From: Ephemerocybe angulata
Taxonomy: Eukaryota; Basidiomycota; Agaricomycetes; Agaricales; Psathyrellaceae
Direction of reading: 5' to 3'
Assembly (NCBI GenBank): GCA_013368325.1
Contig: JAACJK010000002.1
Coordinates: forward strand, 620,001-684,000
Length of the DNA stretch: 64,000 bases
This document shows positions 35,601 to 47,078 of this stretch, one piece after another (within the stretch, counting starts at the first letter, position 1; each line of letters starts with the position of its first letter). Both the position numbers and the translations under genes were made by a program. The notes beneath the pieces are model-generated. The model was given only the letters and a program-made list of their open reading frames with translations. It was not told the DNA's origin and did not search any database.

Positions 35601-38600
35601 CGTTGACCTGACGCTTTCGGAACAACTCGAGCATTTGAGCGCAGCCGCTCACCTTGCTTTCGTGCTCTACAAGCAACACGGCAGCTCATTCATCCCCACC
35701 CTCCTGTACATCGACATCATTATCATGATCAAGAATGTCTTCTTTTGTGTTGCCAAAGCGAAGTGCGACACCCCCGACGCCTACTTCTTCATCATCTTGC
35801 TAGGGACGGACCGAATCGAGATTCATTTCGGAATTCTACGCACCGTCATCGGGAACGACTGTAACCTCGACATCATCCAGATTTCCGACAGGACAGGTGG
35901 CGTGATCGACGTTGCAGACATCCTAGCGAAGAACCCCGAATGGGACAGAGGACCACGACGAATGCGAGTACCGACCCTCACCGCGGAATCGAAGGAAGTT
36001 CCTCAATCATCAGACCACCTGAGCCCGAAGCACTACAAGAACGACATGTCGCTCAAGAGTGTAACACCTCTGACGTGCTGGAGACGGGGTCGGGAGATCG
36101 CAGAGGCAGAGTATCCAGCCGCCGTTGATATCCTCAAGGAAGCTGAGCGCGCTGGAGATGTGGACATGCTCGCGCCCAACGGAGAGCTACTCGTTGCCGC
36201 CCCACTATCTCAGGATGACGTTGACGAGAGCAGCGAAGCTCTCCTCCTTCACAGCGACCATGTCGAGCGGCCGCAGTCAACCGACGAAGAGGAGGATGCC
36301 CGGATGGATATTGAAGACGAGCTGGAGGCTCTCGGGATGGAGCCGGACACTGAAGAGTCGACTCCTGCAACGGAAGGGTCCACCACGTCTACCAACGCAA
36401 CCACAGCTAAAGTAGAACATACAATCATGATTAACAACAAGAAGATATCGAAGTCTAGGATATTGTCCATGATGAATCGGTACCGCCGACACACCGCCTC
36501 TGCCGACCGACTAAAGCGTGTACAGGATATCGAACGATTCCAGGCATCGCAGGCCGACGTGACTGCGACATACAATAGCGACTCAAACCTCCTCCTAATC
36601 CATGATCCCATCGCGACATTACTTTGGTGCGATAAGCGCATATGGTTGGTGGTCGGAGAAGTAAATGGGATACAGTATGACGGCGAGGCGATGGAAAGTC
36701 TTGGGCATAATCTACTCGCCGAATCCGCAGCGAAGATATCCGTCCAGCTTCTGGGAATGCGACCAGCCACGTCAGACGACGACGAAAACCAACAGAACGA
36801 CTGGAGGACTTACAGTAGTCTGGCGTTTCGATCCCTCGATGTCTCTGGCAAGGCCATCGAGACTCTTGACCCCACCGTAGCGACGAGGGAATCACGCTCA
36901 TTCTATCTTCTCCAAACCCCGTTCCTCATCGCAACAACCGCCCTGCTACTCAGCCGCCTCTCCCTTGTCGAGCTGAAGACATTGCCGAAGGTGGCAACCA
37001 CCAATGAGTTCCCGTATCGTGAGCGTTCCGGTGAGTCAGAGTTTCGTTCACGCAGCTTCATGCAAAGCTAAGAGATCTTCGTTAGGGCGTGTTTGCTTTT
37101 TGGGAGACACGGGGGACAAAGACCTCACCGATATTGCGAGTGCGAACACGGCGGAATGCTCTCAGTGCATCCCCGCTGTTAAGCTTGATCTATCGCAGGG
37201 ACAGCGGGTCCTCGAACACGTCGGATGTCATGTCCTCTTCGATCCGCTGGCAACCGAATCAACCGCAGAGCCGTGCGGCCTCTGCTTGCGGTCGCCAGAC
37301 AGGTGTAAATGGTTTGTGGCGAAAGGGCGAGGTTCAAAAGCCAATCTACGAGTGGATAACGAAAGGTCTGGGGGATGTGGGAGGCCTATCAGCTACGTGT
37401 ATGGTGTTGCAGCAACGTCCTCACCTGCTTCACCGTGTTCCAATGTGCCCCTTCGTTGCCCGCTGTGTAGTAAAGCAGAGCCCGCGGTCTGGAGGTACAA
37501 TCTCCATCACCATCTCGTCACCTCCCACCCTACATGCTCGCCTGCCGACTACGCTTCCCTCTGGACGATTTCGGCATCGGAGATGACTGCAATGAAGAAG
37601 CTGTGGGCTAACCGTCAGCCCAAAGCACCGAAACGAACACGGAAATCGAACGCACCGAAGCTCGTTGTGTCTGAAGCACACACTTCACTAGCCATCCCAG
37701 CAACCATCTTGGCAAGCGACGCCCAGGATCAGCCTGACGAATTATCAGACGCCAGTTCACCACCGCAAGACGATAATGACTTACCGTCCAACTTCGACTC
37801 CGAGGGAGGCGCCCACCTCCATATCTCGGACGCGATCAGCGCCTGGAACGATGAGCCGCTCGTTGAATCGGGCTTTGGGAGCGGCGGTGCACCGAGTGTG
37901 AGCACGGGAATGGATGTAGTGGACGATGCCGTGAGTCGGGGATCCGAGGTTGAGGCGGCGGGGCAGGTAGGGACCGAGGATGGCTGCTCGACGATGGTGG
38001 ACAATGGGCAAGTAGTGAGCATGGAGGAGCCAACTGATCCCACTTCAACGCCGATCGCGACCGTAACGACAGTACCCACCGAAACTCCGATCGACGTTGA
38101 CATCGTACCCACACAAAATCCGAGCGACTCATCTCAAGGGGTCCAGCCCGAATTGGGCGTCGGCAAGCGTGTGCGTAAACGGAGACTGCTAGGGGACGAG
38201 AGTGGGGGAGCTCTAAATGTCTGCATCTGTGGGTCATTACCTGTACCAAATTCTCCCGGCACAGTTTCATGCAAGCAAGACGGATGCGAGACGACTTGGG
38301 TAAGTCACGACTCACGGATTAAATGATGTTGTTTTGACTGACTAACCACTTACCTGATAGTATCACATTGCATGTGCTATTCCCCCGGTAAAGAATAGCA
38401 AAACATGGAAGTGTGAAGCTTGCCGGTCATCAAAGGAGGGAGGTGCGAGCAAAAGGTCAAAGCGCGCTTAAGCGCCGGACAGAGGATGACATCATATGAC
38501 TAATATTACTATATACAGTATATAGTTCTCACGATAGGTAGGTAGGTACCCCGAGCAAGCCTTAAAAAAATGAATCGACGTTAGGTACCATAATTTCAGC

Positions 38601-38614
38601 ATCCGGGCCCCTTG
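32614..38614 (+). mobile_element. P-element-like DNA transposon, copy 1 (6001 bp)
   Basis: The ends are imperfect terminal inverted repeats: CAAGGGGCCTCCGGA at the left, and CAAGGGGCCCGGATG as the reverse complement of the right end. The 8-bp target duplication CTTGACGA flanks it. Both ends also carry a TAGGTAGGTAGGTACC motif (about 32652-32668 and 38536-38550). It encodes one large transposase. An 8-bp duplication and CA termini fit the P and hAT superfamilies; the transposase motifs favour P-like. It inserted into the first exon of FunK1 F. Confidence 0.93.
32850..38471 (+). CDS. P-like transposase with C-terminal PHD finger; one in-frame stop
   Basis: Exons 32850-32903, 32955-33643, 33693-34887, 34942-37030, 37086-38299 and 38361-38471 add up to 1784 codons. 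In order: an N-terminal zinc-binding motif (CPLC...H..C), a Pro-rich linker, and a CQGYRMHVP...SHGCTGRMRQPG domain. An RNase H-like core follows with acidic candidates in LMFDELACEKRI, SDGEARR, DKDWKHIFKRFRN and TDRIEIHFGILR, then GNDCNLDIIQ. Later comes a Cys-rich region (CGLCL..DRCKWF, PLRCPLC...H), and last a PHD-type finger split by the final intron (CICG...CKQDGCETTWYHIACA...WKCEACR). A TGA at 34282-34284 (codon 445) interrupts the frame between KGMNHM and QLLRSS. The sequence after it continues the family pattern, so I read it as a nonsense change, not an intron. Unless it is read through, this copy makes no complete transposase. Confidence 0.78.
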
Positions 38615-38622
38615 CTTGACGA
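38615..38622. repeat. Target-site duplication CTTGACGA, right
   Basis: Matches 32606-32613 exactly. Confidence 0.95.
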
Positions 38623-38829
38623 GCTAGCCCGTAGGAGAAAGCGTGCCCCATTGGCGTTGTTAACGAGGGGCACTTCCTCAGCGGTGTCTGTGATGCGGCC
38701 ACCAGGGCCAATCTCAGGTTCTTCAAGAGGGTTGTTGGTGTGGAGGTCGCCATTCGAGTCGGAAGGCAGGCCAGGGTGAGTCGAGATGTCTGATTTCTCA
38801 GTGTTGGGGGGCATGGGCGGGTCGACCAT
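38615..38829 (-). pseudogene. FunK1 kinase F, severed N-terminal segment
   Basis: From an ATG at 38829-38827 the minus strand encodes MVDPPMPPNTEKSDISTHPG and on to RFLLRASSS, where it meets the transposon end. The frame matches that of the main body at 32613 exactly (AS-SSS-TPDD across the duplicated site). It is the start of the same gene. A longer upstream reading frame to 38937 exists, but the ATG at 38829 opens a typical disordered FunK1 N terminus. Confidence 0.8.
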
Positions 38830-39095
38830 GGTGGTGGTGGGAAGCAAGAAGAAAGGGCACCAAGCGTAACTTGCCACACACGCTGAACAAAGGCCAACGG
38901 TGAACAAACAATTGTAATAACCTCCAACACCTTCCAAAGCATAGCCAAAGCAATCCCAATCGGAAGAAAGTAGTCACGTGAGAGAAATCAAGAAGTTGCC
39001 GGTCTGTTGCCGAGTCAATTGTTGCGATCAGGCTTTCATCGTCAGCGCTCTTGAACCTTGACCACCACTCAGTTCTCCGTTACAAGCCGATTACC
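38830..39095. promoter_or_regulatory. Shared upstream region of divergent FunK1 F and G
   Basis: Only 266 bp separate the two start codons, so a shared bidirectional promoter is likely. No specific motif is claimed. Confidence 0.35.
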
Positions 39096-41637
39096 ATGGC
39101 TCCTCGCGCGACCGTTTCCCATAAAACGCCCCATCCACGAATCCACTGGACACGCTCACGAACAAGGGCTGCCCAAGCCGCAGCATCTGTGCCAAGCGAG
39201 TTCCCTGGTTCTTCGCCTCTCAACTGCACAAGCCCCGCCGCCGCACTCCAGAACGCCACACCCATCCCTCATGAACGACCTCAAAGCACGCTGCGAATGA
39301 AACGGCCACACAACTCCACAGACTCTGCTTTTCTCGGTGGCTCTTCGGATTCACTTTCAGGATTGAAGCTCGAGATTGGCGACGAAATAAGCATTGTCTC
39401 CGAAACCTGGATACATTCTCTCTATGGCGACTTGTGCAATCAAGCTGATATCGACAGCTTCCTTGCCTCCCCCGCTTCTGGGTATCAAAAAAGGGATTGC
39501 TGCTGGGCAGATCTATCGCCCACGCCAGCCAGCAAGGAGGCGCTTCTAGTACCCGTCTGGAGGATAATCTCCCGCATCCTTTCAAAGTTGGGAGAACCTT
39601 GCGAAGAAGGCGTGGCTCGGAAGCTCATCTCATCAGAGGCCTCCATATCCAAGGTTGGGGCCTTTCGCCCTGTCATCTGCGTTAAGGGGGTGGGCCCATC
39701 GTTTGAGGCACCGAGGGATGGTGCCAATATCAGTTATTCCAACTTGGCTTCTGTTATCGACCTGGAGCTCGAGAACGAGGTTAACGATCCGGACCGGATC
39801 ATTCAGGCAGCGCTCTACTGCAAGTGAGTCATTTCGTCAACCCTCCTCCGTTTTCCAAATTCTTACGGACGCCACAGACACATGGCTAAGATGCAGCCTA
39901 ATCGGAATTTTATAAGGAGCCTCATCGTCACCGAACGCAGCTTCCGCCTCATTCACTATGACCGAAGTGGCTTCTACGTTTCGCCCTTGATCAACATGCA
40001 CCAACATCCCCACACGTTTGTTCGTGTCGTGCTTGGTCTCAGCTCTCCCAGCGAAGCCGTTCTTGGCTTCGATACATCCGTGCAATGGACGTGTGACCCT
40101 AAAACCGGGCGCAAGACAGCTGGGACTATCGAGACCGTCGACGAGGACGGACAAACCATCGTCTACAAACTGCAGATGGATCGACCACCTCTGATCCGTG
40201 AATCTCTCTGTGGGAGAGGGACGACATGCTGGTACGCTACCCACCCGGGAACCGGAGAAGAGGTCCTCATCAAGGACGCATGGCGAGAAGCGGATAAACC
40301 ATCGGAGTTTGCCTTTCTGAAGGCGGCACGGGGCGTCGAAGGGGTGGTCCAAATGCACTCGTTTCAGGATCTGTGCGCCGAAACGAAGGTGTATCGTCCT
40401 TCAAACTTTGTCTGGAAGAACTCCGTTAGCCGGATAAAGTCGCGGGTGGTGATGCAAGTGTACGGGAGGTCGCTCGAACACTTCACTTCTCGCTTCCAAG
40501 CGATTTCTGCGCTCAGAGATGCGATCCACGGTAAGAGGTCATTTTATCACTTCGCGATCTCACCTGACATTTTCGCCAGGACACCGCGGCTTACTGGCGA
40601 AATCGATTCTGCATCGGGACGTGTCCCTGCAAAATATCCTAATGAGCATCAAGTCGGGAGCCGCTCCGGGCGCTCGAGGAACCTTAATCGACCTCGATAT
40701 GGCCGCCTGGACGCATACCGATATATCTGTCCTTCGTGCAGAGCTAGGAATAGTAAGTGACCACTTTCCCCTTCTAGGACCCAACTAACCAGACCTTAAG
40801 GGAACCCGGCGTTTTCAATCCACTGCAGTCCTGCGGAATATGCTGCTTAAAGTACCTGCCGTCCACGACCATCTTGACGACATCGAATCCTTTTTCTATG
40901 TCCTGTGTCACCTGATCCTTCTCTTCGAAAGCCCCGGGAAGCGGATAGAGGAAAGGGATGAGCAGTTGTCGAAACTCGAGATGAAGGAGCCTGAATATGC
41001 CGCCGACGTGCGGGGCTCTATCCTGTACGGCCCCTGGTGCTGTTCGCCGTGGTGGGGCAAGGCTACTGAAGAGCTTCTCACTGGGTTTCAGGCCCTTCTC
41101 ATTCCGATGGTCAGGCAAAAGAATGTCTTTCGGCAGAAGTATAGCTGCAGCAAAGAGGAGAGGCGGGACCTACTCGAAGCATTCGGGAAGGAAATTGGCG
41201 TGGACGTCTACGAAAAGGTTTTAAAGCTCTTTGATACTGCGCTTACAGCTTATGAACGAGAAGACCGAGCTGCTGAAGGTTCAACCTTACCGCCCACGGC
41301 ACCACTTGCCACGGTCGACCCGTCTACCACCTCCAAGCTCTCCTCCAGCCAAGCCACTCGCAAACGGCGATCCGAAGAGGATCATCCCGACGTATCACCC
41401 TCCAAACGTGTTCGCGCTTCTCCCAACCTGAAGGTCGTTTTGGAAGTTGAGAAGGTTGGACAGGAGCGCCATGCCAGCGCACGCTCTCCTCCCATAGCCG
41501 TGGCCGCCGAGACTGGCGCGCCTCCTCCTTGTGGGCCTTCCAAGGCAAAGCCTCGTGCCCCTCCCAAGAGGCGCACTCGCGCTCAGGGTGCTTCACCGAA
41601 ACCCGTTCGCCGCAGCGCGCGGTTAAACCGTGCTTGA
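39096..41637 (+). CDS. FunK1-family protein kinase G
   Basis: Exons 39096-39823, 39878-40530, 40580-40752 and 40801-41637 join to 796 residues. Kinase landmarks: CGRGTTCWYAT, EVLIKDAWR, ILHRDVSLQNILM, GTLIDLDMAAW, GTRRFQS and DDIESFFYVLCHLI. All catalytic residues expected for the family are kept. The N-terminal 220 residues form the fungal-kinase region; the C terminus is basic and disordered (PPKRRTRAQGASPKPVRRSA), suggesting nuclear location. Intron positions match those of FunK1 C and F, showing common descent. The gene is boxed in by P-like copy 1 (480 bp upstream) and copy 2 (143 bp downstream). Substrate unknown. Confidence 0.9.
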
Positions 41638-41772
41638 TACCTTAGAGCATTAGACATTGTTTCCCCTGTTGTATGATATCGTTCATTCCAACATTTCTAG
41701 ATACCCAAGCACATGTATTATTTTACCTGCCGCAGCGTTCGTCAATGTGCTTCATGTTATGCAGAACGAAGG

Positions 41773-41780
41773 ATGTCGAT
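41773..41780. repeat. Target-site duplication ATGTCGAT, left
   Basis: Repeated at 46155-46162 on the other side of copy 2. Confidence 0.95.
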
Positions 41781-44700
41781 CAAGGGGCCTCCGGACCGGA
41801 AATCCCGGACCCCACCTTAGGTAGGTAGGTACCCTCAGGATTTCGTTCCAAAAACCGGAGGACCTACCATAAAAGGAAATTATTTCCCCAAGGTTTTCCA
41901 AAGTATTCCAAATCTTGAGCGGAAATCCCGGTATTTTGTAGCAATCCCTTTTCATATGTTTTTGCACCAATACATATCAGTCAAATTTGCACGTCGACAG
42001 CCTGTGCCAATCATCAATGTCTACCTCAAGCTCCTCCAAAAAAGCAGCCATGGATCCAGCAGAGGCAGTGGTGCGTATGGAGGATACAAGTTGGTTACAT
42101 TTGACCTGATTTTCGAAACAGAGACTATCCTACGACAAGCTAAAAATGACAGCTATCTGCCCGTTATGTAAAGAAACTGTCAAGCTTGGGAAAGGAGGTC
42201 TCGGCAACTACAAGATACATGAGGCATCGCCCAAGTGCCAAGATGCACGGAAGAAGCTCGAGAACGTGTCCAAAGAGAAGCCCCAGAAATCTCTACTAGG
42301 ATTTCTGAAGCGCAAGCCGGCACCCAATCCGTCGCTCAGTCAAGCACCAGTTCCCAATCTACCAGCCATCCCAGGTCCCTCAAGACAACCTATCACCCCC
42401 AACGCCACGCCGGCACCCTTACCGCCACCTCCAGCTCTCAATAAATCGCCTGCGCCGCAGCGCCCGGCATCTCTTTTCGTATCACATCTCCGAGCGCTCA
42501 TCGAAGCCCTTCCAACCTCGGTCCCGGAGGCTGTGGAAGGAGGCCCTCTTGCCGGGTTTGCAGGGAACCCAGAGCACTGCGACATGCCTGACATCGCAAG
42601 CGAGGACCTTTGGGAAGAGGTCCTCAACGGAGTAATGAAGGCAGGGCTTGGTTGGGGGACAGAGACTGATCCTCGCTCTCTCGTGCAACGAGGTCGGTGG
42701 GGAATGGATGGCTTGCTCGCATTTGTTGAGTACTTCGTAACCAAGCGAAACGTGGATCCAGGCCTTTTTGAAGGGAAGTTAAATCGTCTAATGGAGGCAA
42801 TGGAACTGATGTAAGTTGGCGCATCGGGCTATGGGATCTTTAACTCACAATGCATCCAGGGGAACGGTCGAAGGTGGCAATAACACAGCATCACAGGAGA
42901 AGGAAGCAAACGGAGTGGGCGCAGAGTCGCAGGTCGTGCTCTGGTCTGGGAAGACATCAGGGGGAGAGACGGCTGCAGGGAAGGAGGTGGTAGTGGCTCG
43001 AGAGCAGAGGAGGCGGAGTGTCACACCCGACATCAATGAAATTGAAATCATTTCAGTGAACCGGCCCATTCCTACACGAGCGTCAGCAACCCAGCACCTC
43101 TGTCAAGGTTACCGAATGCACGTACCTGCAGACAAGACACCCCATAGCTGGTACCCGTTGCAGCTCCACGATAGCCAGCCACTCCCCTGGGATCCATCAT
43201 TCCAACGCGGCGAGCTCTTCCTCATCTCGCATGGCTGCACCGGGCGAATGCGACAACCCGGTGTTCCTTGTGGCCCTTGTGCAAGCCTCGTTTCTAGCCC
43301 AGTCATCGCTGGAATACACCCCCGACGCCTACTTCTTCATCATCTTGCTAGGGACGGACCGAATCGAGATTCATTTCGGAATTCTACGCACCGTCATCGG
43401 GAACGACTGTAACCTCGACATCATCCAGATTTCCGACAGGACAGGTGGCGTGATCGACGTTGCAGACATCCTAGCGAAGAACCCCGAATGGGACAGAGGA
43501 CCACGACGAATGCGAGTACCGACCCTCACCGCGGAATCGAAGGAAGTTCCTCAATCATCAGACCACCTGAGCCCGAAGCACTACAAGAACGACATGTCGC
43601 TCAAGAGTGTAACACCTCTGACGTGCTGGAGACGGGGTCGGGAGATCGCAGAGGCAGAGTATCCAGCCGCCGTTGATATCCTCAAGGAAGCTGAGCGCGC
43701 TGGAGATGTGGACATGCTCGCGCCCAACGGAGAGCTACTCGTTGCCGCCCCACTATCTCAGGATGACGTTGACGAGAGCAGCGAAGCTCTCCTCCTTCAC
43801 AGCGACCATGTCGAGCGGCCGCAGTCAACCGACGAAGAGGAGGATGCCCGGATGGATATTGAAGACGAGCTGGAGGCTCTCGGGATGGAGCCGGACACTG
43901 AAGAGTCGACTCCTGCAACGGAAGGGTCCACCACGTCTACCAACGCAACCACAGCTAAAGTAGAACATACAATCATGATTAACAACAAGAAGATATCGAA
44001 GTCTAGGATATTGTCCATGATGAATCGGTACCGCCGACACACCGCCTCTGCCGACCGACTAAAGCGTGTACAGGATATCGAACGATTCCAGGCATCGCAG
44101 GCCGACGTGACTGCGACATACAATAGCGACTCAAACCTCCTCCTAATCCATGATCCCATCGCGACATTACTTTGGTGCGATAAGCGCATATGGTTGGTGG
44201 TCGGAGAAGTAAATGGGATACAGTATGACGGCGAGGCGATGGAAAGTCTTGGGCATAATCTACTCGCCGAATCCGCAGCGAAGATATCCGTCCAGCTTCT
44301 GGGAATGCGACCAGCCACGTCAGACGACGACGAAAACCAACAGAACGACTGGAGGACTTACAGTAGTCTGGCGTTTCGATCCCTCGATGTCTCTGGCAAG
44401 GCCATCGAGACTCTTGACCCCACCGTAGCGACGAGGGAATCACGCTCATTCTATCTTCTCCAAACCCCGTTCCTCATCGCAACAACCGCCCTGCTACTCA
44501 GCCGCCTCTCCCTTGTCGAGCTGAAGACATTGCCGAAGGTGGCAACCACCAATGAGTTCCCGTATCGTGAGCGTTCCGGTGAGTCAGAGTTTCGTTCACG
44601 CAGCTTCATGCAAAGCTAAGAGATCTTCGTTAGGGCGTGTTTGCTTTTTGGGAGACACGGGGGACAAAGACCTCACCGATATTGCGAGTGCGAACACGGC

Positions 44701-46154
44701 GGAATGCTCTCAGTGCATCCCCGCTGTTAAGCTTGATCTATCGCAGGGTCCTCGAACACGTCGGATGTCATGTCCTCTTCGATCCGCTGGCAACCGAATC
44801 AACCGCAGAGCCGTGCGGCCTCTGCTTGCGGTCGCCAGACAGGTGTAAATGGTTTGTGGCGAAAGGGCGAGGTTCAAAAGCCAATCTACGAGTGGATAAC
44901 GAAAGGTCTGGGGGATGTGGGAGGCCTATCAGCTACGTGTATGGTGTTGCAGCAACGTCCTCACCTGCTTCACCGTGTTCCAATGTGCCCCTTCGTTGCC
45001 CGCTGTGTAGTAAAGCAGAGCCCGCGGTCTGGAGGTACAATCTCCATCACCATCTCGTCACCTCCCACCCTACATGCTCGCCTGCCGACTACGCTTCCCT
45101 CTGGACGATTTCGGCATCGGAGATGACTGCAATGAAGAAGCTGTGGGCTAACCGTCAGCCCAAAGCACCGAAACGAACACGGAAATCGAACGCACCGAAG
45201 CTCGTTGTGTCTGAAGCACACACTTCACTAGCCATCCCAGCAACCATCTTGGCAAGCGACGCCCAGGATCAGCCTGACGAATTATCAGACGCCAGTTCAC
45301 CACCGCAAGACGATAATGACTTACCGTCCAACTTCGACTCCGAGGGAGGCGCCCACCTCCATATCTCGGACGCGATCAGCGCCTGGAACGATGAGCCGCT
45401 CGTTGAATCGGGCTTTGGGAGCGGCGGTGCACCGAGTGTGAGCACGGGAATGGATGTAGTGGACGATGCCGTGAGTCGGGGATCCGAGGTTGAGGCGGCG
45501 GGGCAGGTAGGGACCGAGGATGGCTGCTCGACGATGGTGGACAATGGGCAAGTAGTGAGCATGGAGGAGCCAACTGATCCCACTTCAACGCCGATCGCGA
45601 CCGTAACGACAGTACCCACCGAAACTCCGATCGACGTTGACATCGTACCCACACAAAATCCGAGCGACTCATCTCAAGGGGTCCAGCCCGAATTGGGCGT
45701 CGGCAAGCGTGTGCGTAAACGGAGACTGCTAGGGGACGAGAGTGGGGGAGCTCTAAATGTCTGCATCTGTGGGTCATTACCTGTACCAAATTCTCCCGGC
45801 ACAGTTTCATGCAAGCAAGACGGATGCGAGACGACTTGGGTAAGTCACGACTCACGGATTAAATGATGTTGTTTTGACTGACTAACCACTTACCTGATAG
45901 TATCACATTGCATGTGCTATTCCCCCGGTAAAGAATAGCAAAACATGGAAGTGTGAAGCTTGCCGGTCATCAAAGGAGGGAGGTGCGAGCAAAAGGTCAA
46001 AGCGCGCTTAAGCGCCGGACAGAGGATGACATCATATGACTAATATTACTATATACAGTATATAGTTCTCACGATAGGTAGGTAGGTACCCCGAGCAAGC
46101 CTTAAAAAAATGAATCGACGTTAGGTACCATAATTTCAGCATCCGGGCCCCTTG
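41781..46154 (+). mobile_element. P-element-like transposon, copy 2, internally deleted (4374 bp)
   Basis: Same ends as copy 1 and an independent 8-bp duplication (ATGTCGAT). It appears identical to copy 1 except for two losses. One is 1619 bp (copy 1 about 34149-35767), joined at a single shared base. The other is 8 bp (copy 1 about 37202-37209, between AGGG and CGGG). The length difference of 1627 bp equals the sum of the two. This is a typical non-autonomous derivative. Confidence 0.95.
42017..46011 (+). pseudogene. Transposase remnant of copy 2
   Basis: The start, exon 2 and most of exon 3 are as in copy 1. At 43315 the 1619-bp deletion joins VIAGI to an out-of-frame sequence that stops at 43412. 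The loss removes the FDE, SDGE and DKDWKH parts of the catalytic core. The 8-bp loss near 44747 adds a second frameshift before the Cys-rich region. The Cys-rich and PHD-finger exons are otherwise unchanged. It cannot encode an active transposase but could be mobilised in trans. Confidence 0.93.
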
Positions 46155-46162
46155 ATGTCGAT
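46155..46162. repeat. Target-site duplication ATGTCGAT, right
   Basis: Matches 41773-41780 exactly. Confidence 0.95.
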
Positions 46163-47078
46163 GCACAATCACCTCAACGGAACTGGATAACAAAGATGGT
46201 GATGCTGCACCCCACGAGCCTCACGAGTTGGGCTGTCGAAATACCCAGTGTTCTTGGAAGAGCGACGCAGTGCTAACTTTTGGCTAAATTCATGACTCTT
46301 GTGATTACCCGGATTACCGATTCACCCATGGGCGACGATATCCGATATTTATTCACGCCGTTCCTGGTGTTATTGAATCTATTTCAAACCTACGTAGTAT
46401 GCACAATACACCCCTAGGGTTGCGGGTTAGGGGTTAAGCTGACTTAGGGTAAGCCTAGCTTACCCTAAGTCAGGTCTGCGGGTTTAGCTATGCCCACCAT
46501 TAAACATGGGAATGCTCGCATCCCATGCACATACTCCTGAGAAGATAATCGGATCTATTCATTCATTTCAAAGCATGGAATCCGGAGAGAACTGGCTTGG
46601 GCCATCCAAATGCCCGATCGCGCTATGCGAGAAGTAATCATTCAATTGAGTTCCCAAACAGGCTTAGTATTATAGGCGCTTGGGCCCACAAATCAACCGC
46701 TCACGCGAGCTGGCTGGCTGGCTGCGACAAAGCCTCTGCGAAGTCCCGGGCCTCTTCAGAACACTATGGTTGCCATAAAGCGACTCTTATCCAGAATTGT
46801 TCACGGCAACACATCGTTTGACAATATTCTTCTTGGTCACTGCTCTGCTTATCGCGGGTGTAGTCTCGACACAAGTAGGTCTTGTGAGAGCGGGCTTAGT
46901 TGAACCTAATCGCGGGTGCACGACCTCTCTCATGATGACTCAATCGCATCTCAGCGCTTTCCCCAGAAGAAGTTGCCATAAATATCTTGCAAATATCCAT
47001 AAATCTAAATAAGCTACTCGTCTGAACATAGCCTACTGTAGTGGTGTAGCAGGTCAGCGACCATTAACTTAACTGTCA
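46163..47078. other. Intergenic region with perfect hairpin
   Basis: No supported gene in 916 bp. Contains a perfect inverted repeat described separately. Confidence 0.5.
46439..46473. repeat. Perfect 16-bp inverted repeat with TTAGGG motifs
   Basis: CTGACTTAGGGTAAGC, a CTA loop, then the exact reverse complement. TAGGG and TTAGGGG motifs also lie just before it (46414-46434). It may be a rearranged internal telomere-like tract or a small foldback. Confidence 0.85.

Noticed and set aside
32850..38471. Assignment of the transposase to the KDZ (Kyakuja-Dileera-Zisupton) group
   Set aside because: An 8-bp target duplication would be compatible, but the expected KDZ motifs (ACQW-type and DGE.ERSW) are absent; FDE...GV and TDRIEIHFG...GND look P-like.
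38562..38948. 128-residue minus-strand frame as a separate gene
   Set aside because: The neighbouring frame starting at 38829 is the true N terminus of FunK1 F, in register across the transposon.
39837..40358. 173-residue minus-strand frame inside FunK1 G
   Set aside because: Antisense shadow of a well-supported kinase exon.
32614..46154. The two P-like copies acting as a composite transposon that carries FunK1 G
   Set aside because: Each copy has its own, different 8-bp target duplication, so they inserted independently.
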